Assembly (NCBI RefSeq): GCF_030769565.1
Contig: NZ_JAVCAP010000007.1
Location: 1-56,304 of the forward strand
From: Methylophilus aquaticus
GTDB lineage: Bacteria > Pseudomonadota > Gammaproteobacteria > Burkholderiales > Methylophilaceae
DNA: 56,304 bases
Direction: 5' to 3'
A program made the translations under genes and the position numbers. How positions within the stretch are numbered: the stretch's first letter is position 1; each line of letters starts with the position of its first letter. This document shows positions 35,793 through 46,700 of the stretch, one piece after another. The notes under the pieces were generated by a model. That model ran no database searches, was not told the DNA's origin, and saw nothing but the letters and a program-made list of their open reading frames with translations.

Positions 35793-36191
35793 ATGCGCGC
35801 ATTGATCAGACGATATCTGGCAGTCGTATATGAAACCTTGCTGATGCTGGCGTTGACCCTCAGCCTGACTGCGCTTTATTACTTGTTTGTCGGTGAGGCA
35901 AATAGTGGACTCAAGCGTTTTGGCTTGCAGGTGTTGTTGTATCTGGCAATGGGGGCTTATTTTGTACGTTGCTGGGTGGCTAGTGGCCAAACACTGGCTT
36001 CGCAAACCTGGCGGTTGCGTGTCGTGAGTGCCTCCGGTGGGCGGTTGACTTTATCTGCGGCCTTGTTGCGTTATGCGGTGGTCAGTGTGTTGCTGCTTCC
36101 GGCAGGGCTGACCTTGTGGTGGGCACTGATTGATCCCGAACACTGCTTTTTACATGACCGGCTGTTGGGGACCCGCATTGTGCGTAGTTAA
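35793..36191 (+). CDS. RDD-family membrane protein
   Basis: The 132-residue protein has two to three transmembrane helices and the RDD-family layout: RRYLAVVYETLLMLAL at the start, GQTLASQTWRLRVVSASGGRLTL in the loop and DPEHCFLHDRLLGTRIV at the end. ATG 35793 is chosen because GGGGA lies about 7 nt upstream; ATG 35787 is possible. Function is unknown. It converges on lptG. Confidence 0.8.
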   Translation: MRALIRRYLAVVYETLLMLALTLSLTALYYLFVGEANSGLKRFGLQVLLYLAMGAYFVRCWVASGQTLASQTWRLRVVSASGGRLTLSAALLRYAVVSVLLLPAGLTLWWALIDPEHCFLHDRLLGTRIVRS

Positions 36192-36201
36192 TTGTACGGT
36201 A

Positions 36202-37290
36202 TTAACGCCGCTCTACCACATACAGCATGCCCAGTCCGGTGACTAAAAACAGCAAAGTCGGGCTGATGGCGCTGAGCAGCGGGGACCAGTCATTGAGTAC
36301 GCCCAGATGGACAAATACACGGTTCATGATCTGATAGACCACGCCCAGAAAAATACCGGCAAAAATTTTGGCGCTGATGCCGCCTGCGCGTTGCTGCAGG
36401 AAACCGAATGGCAATGCCAGCACCACCATCACAAGGCAGGCCAAGGGGTAAATCAGTTTGGACCATAATGCCACCTCGTAACGCGTGCTTTTTTGCGCAT
36501 TGCGATGCAAATGTTCAATAAAATGATAGAGGCTCCAGGCCGACATTTTTTCCGGTAACACCAGCAACACATTCAGCAGTTCTGGACGAATCAGTGAGTC
36601 CCAATTGGCCTGTTGCAGGTGTTTTGACTTAACGGCATTTTGTTCAACTTGCTGATTGCGCTCAATGGTCGTCTGCGTCACATTGGTGAGTGACCAGTGA
36701 TCGTCTTCAAAGTGACCATCTGCCGCCGAGCTGATTTTACGCAGGCGGAACAGTTGGTCAAATTCATAGATGTGGATGTCGACCAAGCTACTGTCAGGCA
36801 TCACGGTTTTAACATTGACGAAACTTCGCCCATCCTTGATCCACAGACCGGACTGAAAGTCCTGTGCGACCACCGAGTCGGTCGCCTGAATACGGATACG
36901 CTGAGCCATCTTTTCGGTGAACGGCGCAATTGATTCACCGATTAAAAATGTCACAATCGCAAACAGTGCTCCTATGCGGAGCAGAATTTTGCTGATATCC
37001 AGCAAGGATAATCCGCTGGTGCGCATGACAATCAGCTCGGAATTGGCGCCAAAGGTTCCCAGGCTGTAAACCACACCTAATAGAACAGCCACAGGTGCAA
37101 CTTCATAGATATGCCCTGGAACGCTAAGCAGTACGAAGATAAGTATGCTGTTAATGCCATAATGTCCGCGTCCCAAGCTATCCAACTCCTGTAGCAAGTC
37201 AAAAAACGAGAACATGGCAAGCAGTCCAAGCATCACCAGCATGATGTTAAAGCTGATTTCGCGCCAAAAGTATTTTCTGAGAATGTTCAC
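36202..37290 (-). CDS. lptG: LPS export permease LptG
   Basis: LptG forms with LptF and LptB the ABC transporter that extracts lipopolysaccharide from the inner membrane. The family start YFWREISFNIMLVMLGLLAMFSFFDLL and the block SELIVMRTSGLSLLDI are present. Three N-terminal transmembrane helices, a periplasmic beta-jellyroll (about 100-265) and three C-terminal helices are visible. It is 27 bp downstream of lptF. Confidence 0.93.
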   Translation of the reverse strand: MNILRKYFWREISFNIMLVMLGLLAMFSFFDLLQELDSLGRGHYGINSILIFVLLSVPGHIYEVAPVAVLLGVVYSLGTFGANSELIVMRTSGLSLLDISKILLRIGALFAIVTFLIGESIAPFTEKMAQRIRIQATDSVVAQDFQSGLWIKDGRSFVNVKTVMPDSSLVDIHIYEFDQLFRLRKISSAADGHFEDDHWSLTNVTQTTIERNQQVEQNAVKSKHLQQANWDSLIRPELLNVLLVLPEKMSAWSLYHFIEHLHRNAQKSTRYEVALWSKLIYPLACLVMVVLALPFGFLQQRAGGISAKIFAGIFLGVVYQIMNRVFVHLGVLNDWSPLLSAISPTLLFLVTGLGMLYVVERR

Positions 37291-37317
37291 GGTCTGGATT
37301 TGATTCTTGGTCTGGGC

Positions 37318-38451
37318 TTAAGGCTTGCGAAAAAAACGGTTAAACAGTTGCGGCACCAATGGCTGCAAATGTTGCCGTCTGTAATACAAATAAACGGTCA
37401 GTAGTACAAAGCAGCCGTGCACTGGCCACAAGCCTATCCACGGATTGATTTTTCCCTGAGAGAGCCAAGCCTGAAAAATACTTAGAATGTTGTTATATAC
37501 AATAAAAATGAGCAGGGCACTCATGATATTGAGTGAGCGTCCAGCGCGCGGATTGACGAAGCTGAGCGGAATCGCCATCAGTACCAGAATGGTTGCAGAA
37601 ATTGGAATGGCCAGCCGCCATTGAAATTCGGCATGGTCAGCTTGTGACGGATCTGTCAGTAAATCATAAGTCGACTTGGCCTGGGTGGTAATGGGCTCCG
37701 GCGCCGATTCTTTGGTTTCAATGCGAATCTCGTACCGTTCAAATTCGGTGGTGGAGATTTCAAGCACATTAGGCTGCGTTTCGTAACGTTGGCCGTGGTG
37801 CAGTACCAAAAAGTGATCACCGTTTTCAGCTTGATATCGACTGCCGCGGTTGGCCGTAATAATGCCGGTTTTATTGTCTTGCCTGGTTTGGGCGAAAATG
37901 TTCTTCACTTCATAGCCCAGTTTGTCAAAACTTTCTACAAAGTAAATACGTTCTCCATTGCTGGATTCTTTAAATGTACCAGGACTGATGGATGCCAGCT
38001 CATCCCGTTTTTTTAATTGTTCCCGGTAAGCTTCGGCTTTGTCGGTGGCCCAGGGCATGACATACAGGCTGAGCAGGGTGATGATTAAAATGACAGGCGT
38101 CACCAGACGCAGTATCGGCCATAGCCATTGTTTCAGACTCAGGCCTGCGCTGAACCAGATCACCATTTCAGAATCGCGATGCCAACGTGTCAATGTCAGT
38201 AATACTGATAAAAAGATAGCCAGTGACAGAATCATCGGCATCAGCTTGATCAGGCTGAACGTAAGGATGGTGCCAATCGCATCATTTGGCAAAATGCCTT
38301 TAGAAACTTGGCGCACAATATTGCCCGCACGTTGTGCGACAACGATCCCGAGGATAATCAGAAAAATGGCTGAAGCTGAGGTCATCAGCTCCATGGACAA
38401 TGCACGTTTGAAAATTTTCAATTTGAACGCACCGCTTTGAAATCGGCTCAA
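37318..38451 (-). CDS. lptF: LPS export permease LptF
   Basis: This is the partner permease of LptG. It has FKRALSMELMTSASAIFLIILGIVVAQRAG at the first helix, LPMILSLAIFLSVLLTLTRWHRDSEMVIWFSAGLSL, a periplasmic jellyroll and three C-terminal helices. The true start may be a few codons inside the frame, since the first ten residues are not family-like. The gene diverges from pepA, and the 57-bp gap must hold both promoters. Confidence 0.93.
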   Translation of the reverse strand: MSRFQSGAFKLKIFKRALSMELMTSASAIFLIILGIVVAQRAGNIVRQVSKGILPNDAIGTILTFSLIKLMPMILSLAIFLSVLLTLTRWHRDSEMVIWFSAGLSLKQWLWPILRLVTPVILIITLLSLYVMPWATDKAEAYREQLKKRDELASISPGTFKESSNGERIYFVESFDKLGYEVKNIFAQTRQDNKTGIITANRGSRYQAENGDHFLVLHHGQRYETQPNVLEISTTEFERYEIRIETKESAPEPITTQAKSTYDLLTDPSQADHAEFQWRLAIPISATILVLMAIPLSFVNPRAGRSLNIMSALLIFIVYNNILSIFQAWLSQGKINPWIGLWPVHGCFVLLTVYLYYRRQHLQPLVPQLFNRFFRKP

Positions 38452-38508
38452 AACACTAGATAATAGAATTATTGCTCAACCTGCAAGGCTGAATATAAAA
38501 GGACAAAG

Positions 38509-39990
38509 ATGGAATTTAGCATAAAAAACGGTAGCCCGGAAAAATTGCGTACTGATTGTTTGATTGTGGGTGTTTTTGAAGGTAAAAAGCTGACGGAAGC
38601 TGCCAAAGTGATCGACAGTATTTCCGAAAAAGCGATTTCGGCGGCATTGAAGTCTGGCGATCTGGAAGGCAAGGCAGGTGGCACTTTGTTACTACGGCAA
38701 TTGGCGGGAGTGAGTGCTGCACGTGTCATGCTGGTAGGTTTGGGTAAAGCGGACGAGTTCAGTGCGCCGGTGTTGCGCAAGGCTTTTCGTGCCGCACTCA
38801 AGGCGTTGCCAGCCGGTGTTGAATCCGTTGCAACAGATTTTGCCAGCCTGACTATCAAAAAATTTGCGGTGCAGCAAACAGTCTCTGCATTGGCAGAGGT
38901 GGCACTCGATGCCACTTATCAGGTGAATGCAGTCAAAGAAAAGAAGGCGGACCCGCATCCACTCAAGCAGGTGATTTTACTGGTTGAAAAAGCAGAGGTT
39001 GCTGCAGCCGAATCCGGCCTTAAGCAAGGTGAGGGGTTGGGCAAAGGGGTTGCGCTGGCCAAAGATTTGGGCAATTTACCGCCAAATATTTGCACCCCGG
39101 TCTATCTGGGCAAGCAGGCCGAAAAGCTCGCCAAAGACTATGGTTTCAAGGTCGAAGTGCTGGAGCAGCCGGACATTGAAAAATTAAAAATGGGCTCTTT
39201 CCTCGGTGTGACGCGTGGCAGCGAAGAGCCTCCTCGCTTTATTGTCTTGCAACATCATAAAGGCAGAAAATCGCAGAAGCCGGTGGTGCTGGTAGGTAAA
39301 GGCATTACGTTTGATACCGGTGGTATTTCGCTCAAGCCGGGTGCTGACATGGATGAAATGAAATATGACATGTGCGGCGCAGCGGCCGTGCTTGGTGTGT
39401 TTAAAGCGATTGGTGAACTGGATTTACCGTTCAATGTGGTCGGGCTGATCCCGACCTGTGAGAACATGCCGAGTGGTCGTGCTACCAAGCCGGGAGATGT
39501 GCTGACCAGTATGTCAGGCCAGACCATAGAAGTGTTGAATACCGATGCCGAGGGGCGTCTTGTTTTGTGTGATGCGCTGACTTATGCCGAGCGGTTTGAA
39601 CCCGCCGCCGTGATTGATATTGCCACCTTGACCGGTGCGTGTGTGATTGCGTTGGGCCATCATCCAAGCGGCCTGTTTGCCAACAACGAAGGGCTGGCCA
39701 AAGCCTTGCTGGCCGCGGGTGAAAAATCGCATGACCGCGCATGGCAAATGCCATTGTGGGACGATTATCAAAGTCAGCTGGACAGCAATTTTGCTGATAT
39801 TGCCAACATTGGTGGCCGCGCTGGTGGCAGCATTACCGCAGCTTGTTTTCTATCGCGTTTTGCCAAAAAGTACGACTGGGCGCATCTGGACATCGCCGGT
39901 ACTGCCTGGAAATCAGGTAAGGAAAAGGGCGGTACCGGGCGTCCGGTGCCCTTGCTGGTGACCTATCTGCTGCAAGAAGCCGGTGTGTAA
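38509..39990 (+). CDS. pepA: Leucyl aminopeptidase (M17)
   Basis: This two-metal cytosolic aminopeptidase shows GKGITFDTGGISLKPG, MKYDMCGAAAVLG and the signature NTDAEGRLVL, which supply the zinc/manganese ligands. The 493-aa length is standard. In E. coli PepA also binds DNA as an accessory factor in Xer recombination; nothing here shows whether this holds. It is followed by holC, the usual order. Confidence 0.96.
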   Translation: MEFSIKNGSPEKLRTDCLIVGVFEGKKLTEAAKVIDSISEKAISAALKSGDLEGKAGGTLLLRQLAGVSAARVMLVGLGKADEFSAPVLRKAFRAALKALPAGVESVATDFASLTIKKFAVQQTVSALAEVALDATYQVNAVKEKKADPHPLKQVILLVEKAEVAAAESGLKQGEGLGKGVALAKDLGNLPPNICTPVYLGKQAEKLAKDYGFKVEVLEQPDIEKLKMGSFLGVTRGSEEPPRFIVLQHHKGRKSQKPVVLVGKGITFDTGGISLKPGADMDEMKYDMCGAAAVLGVFKAIGELDLPFNVVGLIPTCENMPSGRATKPGDVLTSMSGQTIEVLNTDAEGRLVLCDALTYAERFEPAAVIDIATLTGACVIALGHHPSGLFANNEGLAKALLAAGEKSHDRAWQMPLWDDYQSQLDSNFADIANIGGRAGGSITAACFLSRFAKKYDWAHLDIAGTAWKSGKEKGGTGRPVPLLVTYLLQEAGV

Positions 39991-40034
39991 GTGACTGATG
40001 TGCTCCAAGGCTGTAAATTGACTGGACCCATGCG

Positions 40035-40457
40035 ATGACCAAGATTCGGTTTTATACGGATGTCGCCGATCCGATTGTATTGATCAGGCATCTGGCTGAA
40101 CAGGCGCTGACGCGTCAGCGCCGAGTGACTGTGTATGTGCGAGATCAGTTACATGCAAGCACGCTGGCGGATGCTTTATGGCAGCAGCCCGGCCCATCAT
40201 TTATGCCCAATGCATTGGCGGATGACAGTCATGCAGCTTACACGCCGCTGCTGTTTGCATGGCAGCCTGCGCAGATCCAGCAGGATGACCTGCTGTTTAA
40301 CTGCCAGCCTGAGCAACCGACATTTTTCAGCCGCTTTCGCCATCTGTTTGAGATTATTGGATCTGATGCCGCAGAAAAGGCGGCAGGCAGGCAACGCTAT
40401 GCGTTCTATCGTGATCGCGGCTATGACATTCAACATATCAAAGCGCCGCCTGCATAA
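40035..40457 (+). CDS. holC: DNA polymerase III chi subunit
   Basis: HolC links the clamp loader to single-strand binding protein. The 140-residue protein has the family pattern RFYTDVADPIVLIRHLAEQALTRQRRVTVYV, then TLADALWQQ, SFMPNA and the C-terminal RQRYAFYRDRGYDIQHIK. Its position after pepA matches other proteobacteria. Confidence 0.92.
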   Translation: MTKIRFYTDVADPIVLIRHLAEQALTRQRRVTVYVRDQLHASTLADALWQQPGPSFMPNALADDSHAAYTPLLFAWQPAQIQQDDLLFNCQPEQPTFFSRFRHLFEIIGSDAAEKAAGRQRYAFYRDRGYDIQHIKAPPA

Positions 40458-40477
40458 TGCAACAAGGAGAGCCACGC

Positions 40478-41287
40478 GTGGATAACACCGATATTCCGGT
40501 ATTGACCAAGAAAGTATCTAAAAACAATGTGCCTGCCGCAGTCGATATGGCGGAGCTGGTTGCGCAGGTCAAGCAGGCATTGTTGCCAGAATTAAGCGCA
40601 GCGTTGCGCAATGAGCTTGCCGAGCACATGCAGCATGAGGTCAGTGCACATATGCAATCACAGGTGCAGAGCCAGGAGCAATCCTTACAGCAACCACTTG
40701 AGGCCATGTTAACCAGGCATGCCGAAGCTGAGCAGCGCACGTTTACTGATTATGCGCAATTGATTCAGCAATCGTTAATTACAGAAGCCCGTGCACAAAT
40801 TGGTGACAGCATACAGTCGATTGAGCAAGCTTTTCGTGAAGCGATGACCAATGTTGGCAAGCAGCAAGTGCAGGCCGTTGAAGAAACGCTATCAGGATTG
40901 CTGGCCGTACAACACGAAAGTTTTGCTGAAAAACGCCAGCAGCTGTCAGAAGAATTGCAGCAATCGCTGGAGGTGTATGTCAAACAGCTGCAAGACGAAA
41001 GTCAGCATAAGCTGGCAACCGAGCACGAAGTGGTTGAGTCCAACCTGACATTGGAATATCGTCAGTCACTTGAAAAAGCTTTTTCCGAATTTGCTGCCAA
41101 GCAAACTGCAGAGTTCAAGTATCAGTTCACAGCAGATTTGCCGGCTGTGGAAAAGGCATTGGAAGATAAGATCAATGCGCTGGTGGCAACGCACATGGAA
41201 GAAATCAAGGCGCAATTGACCGCTCAACTCAAGTCTAAAATTCTAGAAGTGTTGCAAGGCATCAAGTTTGTGATGCCTACTGTATGA
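40478..41287 (+). CDS. Coiled-coil protein after holC
   Basis: The protein is almost wholly helical and rich in Gln/Glu/Ala (AEHMQHEVSAHMQSQVQSQE and similar), from about residue 25 to 250, with no transmembrane segment. I prefer GTG 40478 (MDNTDIPVLTKKV), with AAGGAG 9 nt upstream; the ATG at 40457 overlaps the holC stop. Proteins of this kind behind holC are annotated only as hypothetical. The length of the coiled coil suggests a structural or scaffold role. Confidence 0.65.
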   Translation: MDNTDIPVLTKKVSKNNVPAAVDMAELVAQVKQALLPELSAALRNELAEHMQHEVSAHMQSQVQSQEQSLQQPLEAMLTRHAEAEQRTFTDYAQLIQQSLITEARAQIGDSIQSIEQAFREAMTNVGKQQVQAVEETLSGLLAVQHESFAEKRQQLSEELQQSLEVYVKQLQDESQHKLATEHEVVESNLTLEYRQSLEKAFSEFAAKQTAEFKYQFTADLPAVEKALEDKINALVATHMEEIKAQLTAQLKSKILEVLQGIKFVMPTV

Positions 41288-41349
41288 TTACCCGATAAAA
41301 ACCATATTTTTATATGGCAGGCGATGCATGCCAGTGATGCTGATTGCAA

Positions 41350-42129
41350 TCATATGCCCAGTGTCAGCATCACTGGAGTGTGGTCACTGGGGCGCTCCAG
41401 TTTACGTGGTGCTTTGTCTATGATGCAGTCAAGGCAGTGCGATCTCAACGCTTCACTGACCAATATATGGTCTATGCGCATCCCCATGTTTCGACGGAAT
41501 GCCGCCATCCGGTAATCCCACCAGCTAAACTGCCCGGCTTCTTTGTTAAATAGCCTGAAGCTGTCATGGAATCCCAAATCCAGCAGGCGCTGAAAGGCTT
41601 CTCGCTCCGGCGGACTGACCAGTACCTGCCCTTCCCACGCCGCTGGATCATGGCAGTCAGTGTCATCCGGAGCTATATTGTAATCGCCCAGTACCGCCAG
41701 TCTGTCGTGCTGTTTTAGCTCTGCTGCCAGCCAGTCTTGCAGCGCTGCCAGCCATTGCAGCTTATACTGGTATTTGTCGGAATCTACGGACTGGCCATTG
41801 ACCACATAGGCCGACACCACACGAATGCCTCCTATGGTGGCCGCTACAATGCGCTTTTGCGCATCTACAAACCCTGGGATGTCAAATTGGACTTGCGCAA
41901 TGGGATGCGGGCTGATGATGGCCACCCCGTTATAGGTTTTCTGACCATTATGCACCGCATTAAACCCGGCTTCAGCCAATGCTGCATACGGGAACTTGCT
42001 GTCCTCCTGCTTGGTTTCCTGCAGGCATAGCACATCTGGCCGCTGGCTGTTTAACCAGTCGAGTACATGGGGTAAACGCACAGTCAGTGAATTGACATTC
42101 CAGGTGGCAAGTTTTAACGCAGTGCTCAC
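41350..42129 (-). CDS. xth: Exodeoxyribonuclease III
   Basis: This AP endonuclease/3'-exonuclease of base-excision repair shows the full set of motifs: ATWNVNSLTVRL, DVLCLQETK, VLGDYNIAPDDTD, and the C-terminal RIDHILVSEAL and SDHTPVMLTL. The 259-aa length is typical. It is a single leftward gene between the coiled-coil gene and the MFS gene. Confidence 0.95.
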   Translation of the reverse strand: MSTALKLATWNVNSLTVRLPHVLDWLNSQRPDVLCLQETKQEDSKFPYAALAEAGFNAVHNGQKTYNGVAIISPHPIAQVQFDIPGFVDAQKRIVAATIGGIRVVSAYVVNGQSVDSDKYQYKLQWLAALQDWLAAELKQHDRLAVLGDYNIAPDDTDCHDPAAWEGQVLVSPPEREAFQRLLDLGFHDSFRLFNKEAGQFSWWDYRMAAFRRNMGMRIDHILVSEALRSHCLDCIIDKAPRKLERPSDHTPVMLTLGI

Positions 42130-42295
42130 GATTATATTTTCCAGGTTGCAGGGAGATCTCGCTATTTTACACGAGTCATACCAGCAGGTTAGTGACGATC
42201 ATTGCTGGCGCATCGGCTATCAGACAAATAGCGTATTTTGCTGTAGGCCGGTACTCGGTAAAGTGGTGGTTTGAATCGATAGTCAGGGCCATGTC

Positions 42296-43516
42296 ATGGG
42301 TACTAAAGTAGCAGGCAAACGCCATATTTTTCCTCACTTTTCTCGTATCGAATGGCTGCTTGTCATGGCCATCATTCTGGTGGCGATAGATTTGCGGCCC
42401 GGCATTGTATCTATGGGGCCAGCCATGCCTAGCATGATTGCGGCGTTTAGCCTCAGCCATACCGTGGCCTCTTTACTGACCGCGATTCCCGACTTGCTGA
42501 TGGGGGCGCTGGCTTTGCCCACCCCTTGGCTAGTAAGACGGTTCGGTGTCCATCGCGTGCTGCTGTCAGCCTTGCTGCTGCTTTGTCTGTCCACTGGTTT
42601 GCGTGCCTTTGCTACTGACAGCTTGCAACTGATGCTGGCGACCATCGGGGTAGGAGGTGGTATTGCAGTGGCTGGCGCCATGTTTGCCGGCATTGTCAAA
42701 GCCTGTTTTGCCAGGCAGGCAGCACTGATGATGGGTATTTATGCAACGGCACTTTCATTGGGCAGCGCTTTGTCTGCCGGACTAACCGGCTGGCTGTTGC
42801 AAGTGGCTGGCTGGCGGTTGGCTGTGGGTGTATGGGCTTTGTTTGGGTTGAGTGCAATGGTCATCTGGTATGTGGTGATACGACAGCCTTTTTCAGTGCT
42901 GCATCCGACACATTTATTGCCAGCCGGATCAATCAATGCTGGACATGTCGGTTTGCCACTGCGTAACGCCAAAGCCTGGCTGCTTGCGATTTACTTTGCC
43001 TGCATCAACTTTTTGTTTTACTCACTATTGACCTGGACGGCGGACATGTATCAGGAAGCCGGTATTTCTGTGACAGCGGCAGGGGCCGTGTTAGCCGGCT
43101 TCACTGTTTTTTTTATGTTGGCCAGCCTGCTGGTAGGTATGCTGAGTAAGAAGCTGGACCGTCGCGGCTGGTTGTTTGGCTGCGCCATGCTCTCAACAAT
43201 TGGGCTGGTTGGCATGGTCGCTACCCCCGGTGCATGGCCATGGGTATGGGTGCCATTGTCTGCTTGTGGCCTCGGCGGTGCATTTGCTTTGGCAATGACG
43301 CTACCCTTGGACTATACCCATTCGCCGGATGAGGCCAATCGCTGGAATGCCTTTGTGCTCACCGTCGGGTACTTGATTGCAGCAAGCGGGCCATTTCTGA
43401 TGGGCGTCATCCGTGATGAAAGCGGAAATTTTGTGCAGGCTTATCAAATGCTCGCTGGCGTCTCACTGTTGATGGTAATGATTGCACCTTTTCTCAAACC
43501 GCAAAAAACAGATTAA
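42296..43516 (+). CDS. MFS transporter, CynX/NimT family
   Basis: The 406-residue carrier has about twelve transmembrane helices. The first contains DLRPGIVSMGPAMPSM, the signature of the CynX/NimT/YeaN family, followed by LLTAIPDLLMGALALPTPWLVRRFG. Members transport cyanate, nitroimidazole or unknown small compounds. No cyanase or other enzyme gene is adjacent to define the substrate. Confidence 0.85.
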   Translation: MGTKVAGKRHIFPHFSRIEWLLVMAIILVAIDLRPGIVSMGPAMPSMIAAFSLSHTVASLLTAIPDLLMGALALPTPWLVRRFGVHRVLLSALLLLCLSTGLRAFATDSLQLMLATIGVGGGIAVAGAMFAGIVKACFARQAALMMGIYATALSLGSALSAGLTGWLLQVAGWRLAVGVWALFGLSAMVIWYVVIRQPFSVLHPTHLLPAGSINAGHVGLPLRNAKAWLLAIYFACINFLFYSLLTWTADMYQEAGISVTAAGAVLAGFTVFFMLASLLVGMLSKKLDRRGWLFGCAMLSTIGLVGMVATPGAWPWVWVPLSACGLGGAFALAMTLPLDYTHSPDEANRWNAFVLTVGYLIAASGPFLMGVIRDESGNFVQAYQMLAGVSLLMVMIAPFLKPQKTD

Positions 43517-43714
43517 GTTTTTTATACTTATTAACCATTAACGCTCGTTGTTAAAGCGCATAGTTTGCGTGAAAACGCATGGCTGTTTTTGCTTTTGGAA
43601 AGCGCCAGCATCCTGTATAAAGATGAGGATATTTGATCTGTGACAGATGATGTGATGCCCCGCTTCATCGTTGTGCTGTATGGATTCTCCCGCGTTTATG
43701 TTGGCTGATTTTTA

Positions 43715-46700
43715 ATGAACCCCAAATTCTGTCATTACCTTCTACATCTGGCATGCATCGCACTTGGTGTCGTGGTTTCTACAGTGAGCGCAACTGAAAG
43801 TATCAGCCTGCAATTAAAGTGGCGCCACCAGTTTCAGTTTGCCGGCTATTACGCTGCCCAGCTCAATGGTTACTACAAAGATGAAGGACTGGATGTTCAT
43901 ATTGTAGAAGGCCACGCAAACAAACCTCCCTTACAAGAAGTGTTGACAGGCCACACCCAATATGGAGTCGGCGATTCGGATATTTTGTTGTCTCGTATTT
44001 CTGGCAAACCGGTGGTTGCATTGGCGGCTATCTTTCAACATTCCCCTTATGTATTGCTAAGCCTCAAAGAGCAAAATATCGCGTATCCAGCCGATTTGAT
44101 TGGCAAGCGGATTATGCTGTCGAACGATCAGGGCGCCACCCAATTCAGTGCCTTGCTCAGAAAGCAGCATCTCGATGTGGCCAATATGACGGTTGTGCCC
44201 CATAGCTGGCGCTTGCAAGACCTGATTGAAGGCAAAGTCGATGTGATTTCTGCTTATGCCATCGATGAGCCCATCCATCTTGAAAAAATGGGCTATACCC
44301 CCTCGATGATCAGTTACCAGACGTTTGGTGTGGATTTTTACGGCGACGTGCTGTTCACCACTGATCAGGAGCTGGCAGACCATCCTGCACGGGTAGAAAA
44401 GTTTCTGCGTGCAACCAAAAGAGGCTGGATGTATGCACTCAATCATCGCAAGGAACTGGGCGCACAGATTGCGACCATGCCGGGTGTCGCCCAGCGCGGC
44501 ATTGATCAGCAACTGTTGCAAAAAGAGGCTTCGCTGATGGCTCCCTATGTGCTCACCGATGTAGTCACCATCGGACACATGAATGAAGAGCGTTGGGAAA
44601 CCATTGCCCAGTCCTATGCCGATCTTGGCATTATTCCGGCCAATTACGCTCTGGACGGATTTATGTATCAGGGTGCCAGAAAGTTTCCCCTGAAGTGGCT
44701 GCTGGCAGGCTCATTGGCGCTGCTGGTTGTGCTGGGCCTGAGCGTATTATGGAATATACAAATTCGTCGACAGGTCGTGCATCGCACGCGTGCCTTGCAA
44801 AATGAGGTAGACAGGCGTACCCAGGCTGAAAGCCTGCTTAAAATTGCAGGTAGTGTGGCGCAAATTGGTGGCTGGAGCATGGATGTCAGGACGGAGCTGG
44901 TCAGCTGGTCAGATGAAGTGGCTGCCATTCATGAAATGCCGGCAGGCTACTCGCCGACCGTCGATGAGGGGATTGCATTGTTTGTGCCTGAATATCGGGC
45001 GCTGATCAAGAACGCAGTGATCCAGTGCCTGCAAGACGGCACGCCGTATGATCTGGAGCTGGAAAAAATGACGGCCACTGGCAGGCGCATCTGGGTACGC
45101 ACCATGGGCCGGGCTGTACGGGATGCGGATGGAAACATTGTCCGTTTACAGGGTTCTTTTCAGGATATATCAGCGCGCAAACAGCTAGAGGCGATTAAAC
45201 AGGGACATGCCAGAATTCAGGCGATGATGCTGGCGAATCTTCCTTTGTCCGAAGTGTTGAATGCCGCGGTTCAATTGATAGAGGCCCAATTACCTGATGC
45301 AATTTGTGCCGCTTTTATGCTGGATAAGGATGGTCAGCGGTTGCTGCATTCGGCCTCCACACAGTTGCCTGAAGATTATCTGCGTGCCATCGATGGGATT
45401 ACGGTGGATGGGCGCGATGCGGTTGGATTTGAGCAGCGCCGCCTGGTAGTAGCGCATATCCGCGCGCATCCGCTGGCCAGTCACTGCCAAAGTGCCGCCC
45501 TCGCTCATGGCTTGCAGGCTTACTGGATGGCGTCTATCGTTTCACATAGCCAGCATCATTTGGGCATGTTGGCGATTTACCGTCGAGAGCCCTATGTGCC
45601 AACGGCAGCAGAAATTGAGTTTGTGGAAAGCTATGCACAGATTCTTGGCCTGGCCATCGAGCGTCAACATTCGGACGAGCAGCTTGACTTGATGCAGAGT
45701 GGTATTTCCCGGTTAAATGATATTTTTATGATTACCGAGGCGCCTTTAAACGAACCCATGCATCAAAAAGTGGTTTTTTTGAATGAGGCATTTTATCGAA
45801 TTACCGGTAAGCCTCTGAAAGATGTCATGGGTCTGTCTCCATTTGAGATTTTTCAGGGGACAAAATCCCAGCAGGAAGTGCTGCAAAACGTAGAGTTTGC
45901 GCTGCGAAACATGCAGCCGGTCAAAGCAGATATCATCACCCACAATCACCAGGGTGATCAAATCTGGCTTGAAATGGATGCGCTACCCCTCCATGATAAA
46001 AGCGGCTGGTATACCCATTGGGTCGTTGTGATGCGTGATGTCACCGAGCGCAAGCGGGCCGACGCGCACATTCGACAACTGGCTTATTACGATACCATGA
46101 CCGGGTTGCCCAACCGGTTGTTGCTACAGGAAAAGCTGGCAATGCATCTGGACAGTGCCGCCCGTACTCGCTCGGGCGTAGCTTTGTTATTTGTAGATAT
46201 TGATAACTTTAAATCGCTGAATGACACCCATGGTCATGATGTCGGCGATGCCTTGCTGGTCGAGGTCGCCCAGCGCATTGTGCAATCTGTGCGTCGTACG
46301 GATACGGTCAGCCGTCTCGGTGGAGACGAGTTCGTGGTGGTCCTTGATAAGTTAAGCAAGGACCCGCAACAGGCCGCCCACAAAACGGCACAAGTATGTG
46401 AAAAAATCCTGTCTGCCTTCAAGCAACCATTTAATCTGGCGCATTATCAGCATTACACAACCTCCAGTATCGGGGTTGCCATGGTTGACCCGCACGTGGC
46501 GACCAGCGTTGAGGAGCAGCTACGTCGCGCAGATCTGGCGATGTATCAGGCAAAAGAAGCCGGCAGAAATACCTTTCGCTTTTTTGATGCCTCCATGGAA
46601 ACCGAATTGCGTGCACGGGTGGCGCTGGAAGCGGACTTGCATCAAGCAATAGCGCATGCGCAATTCTTGCTGCATTTTCAGCCACAGTACGATCAGCATC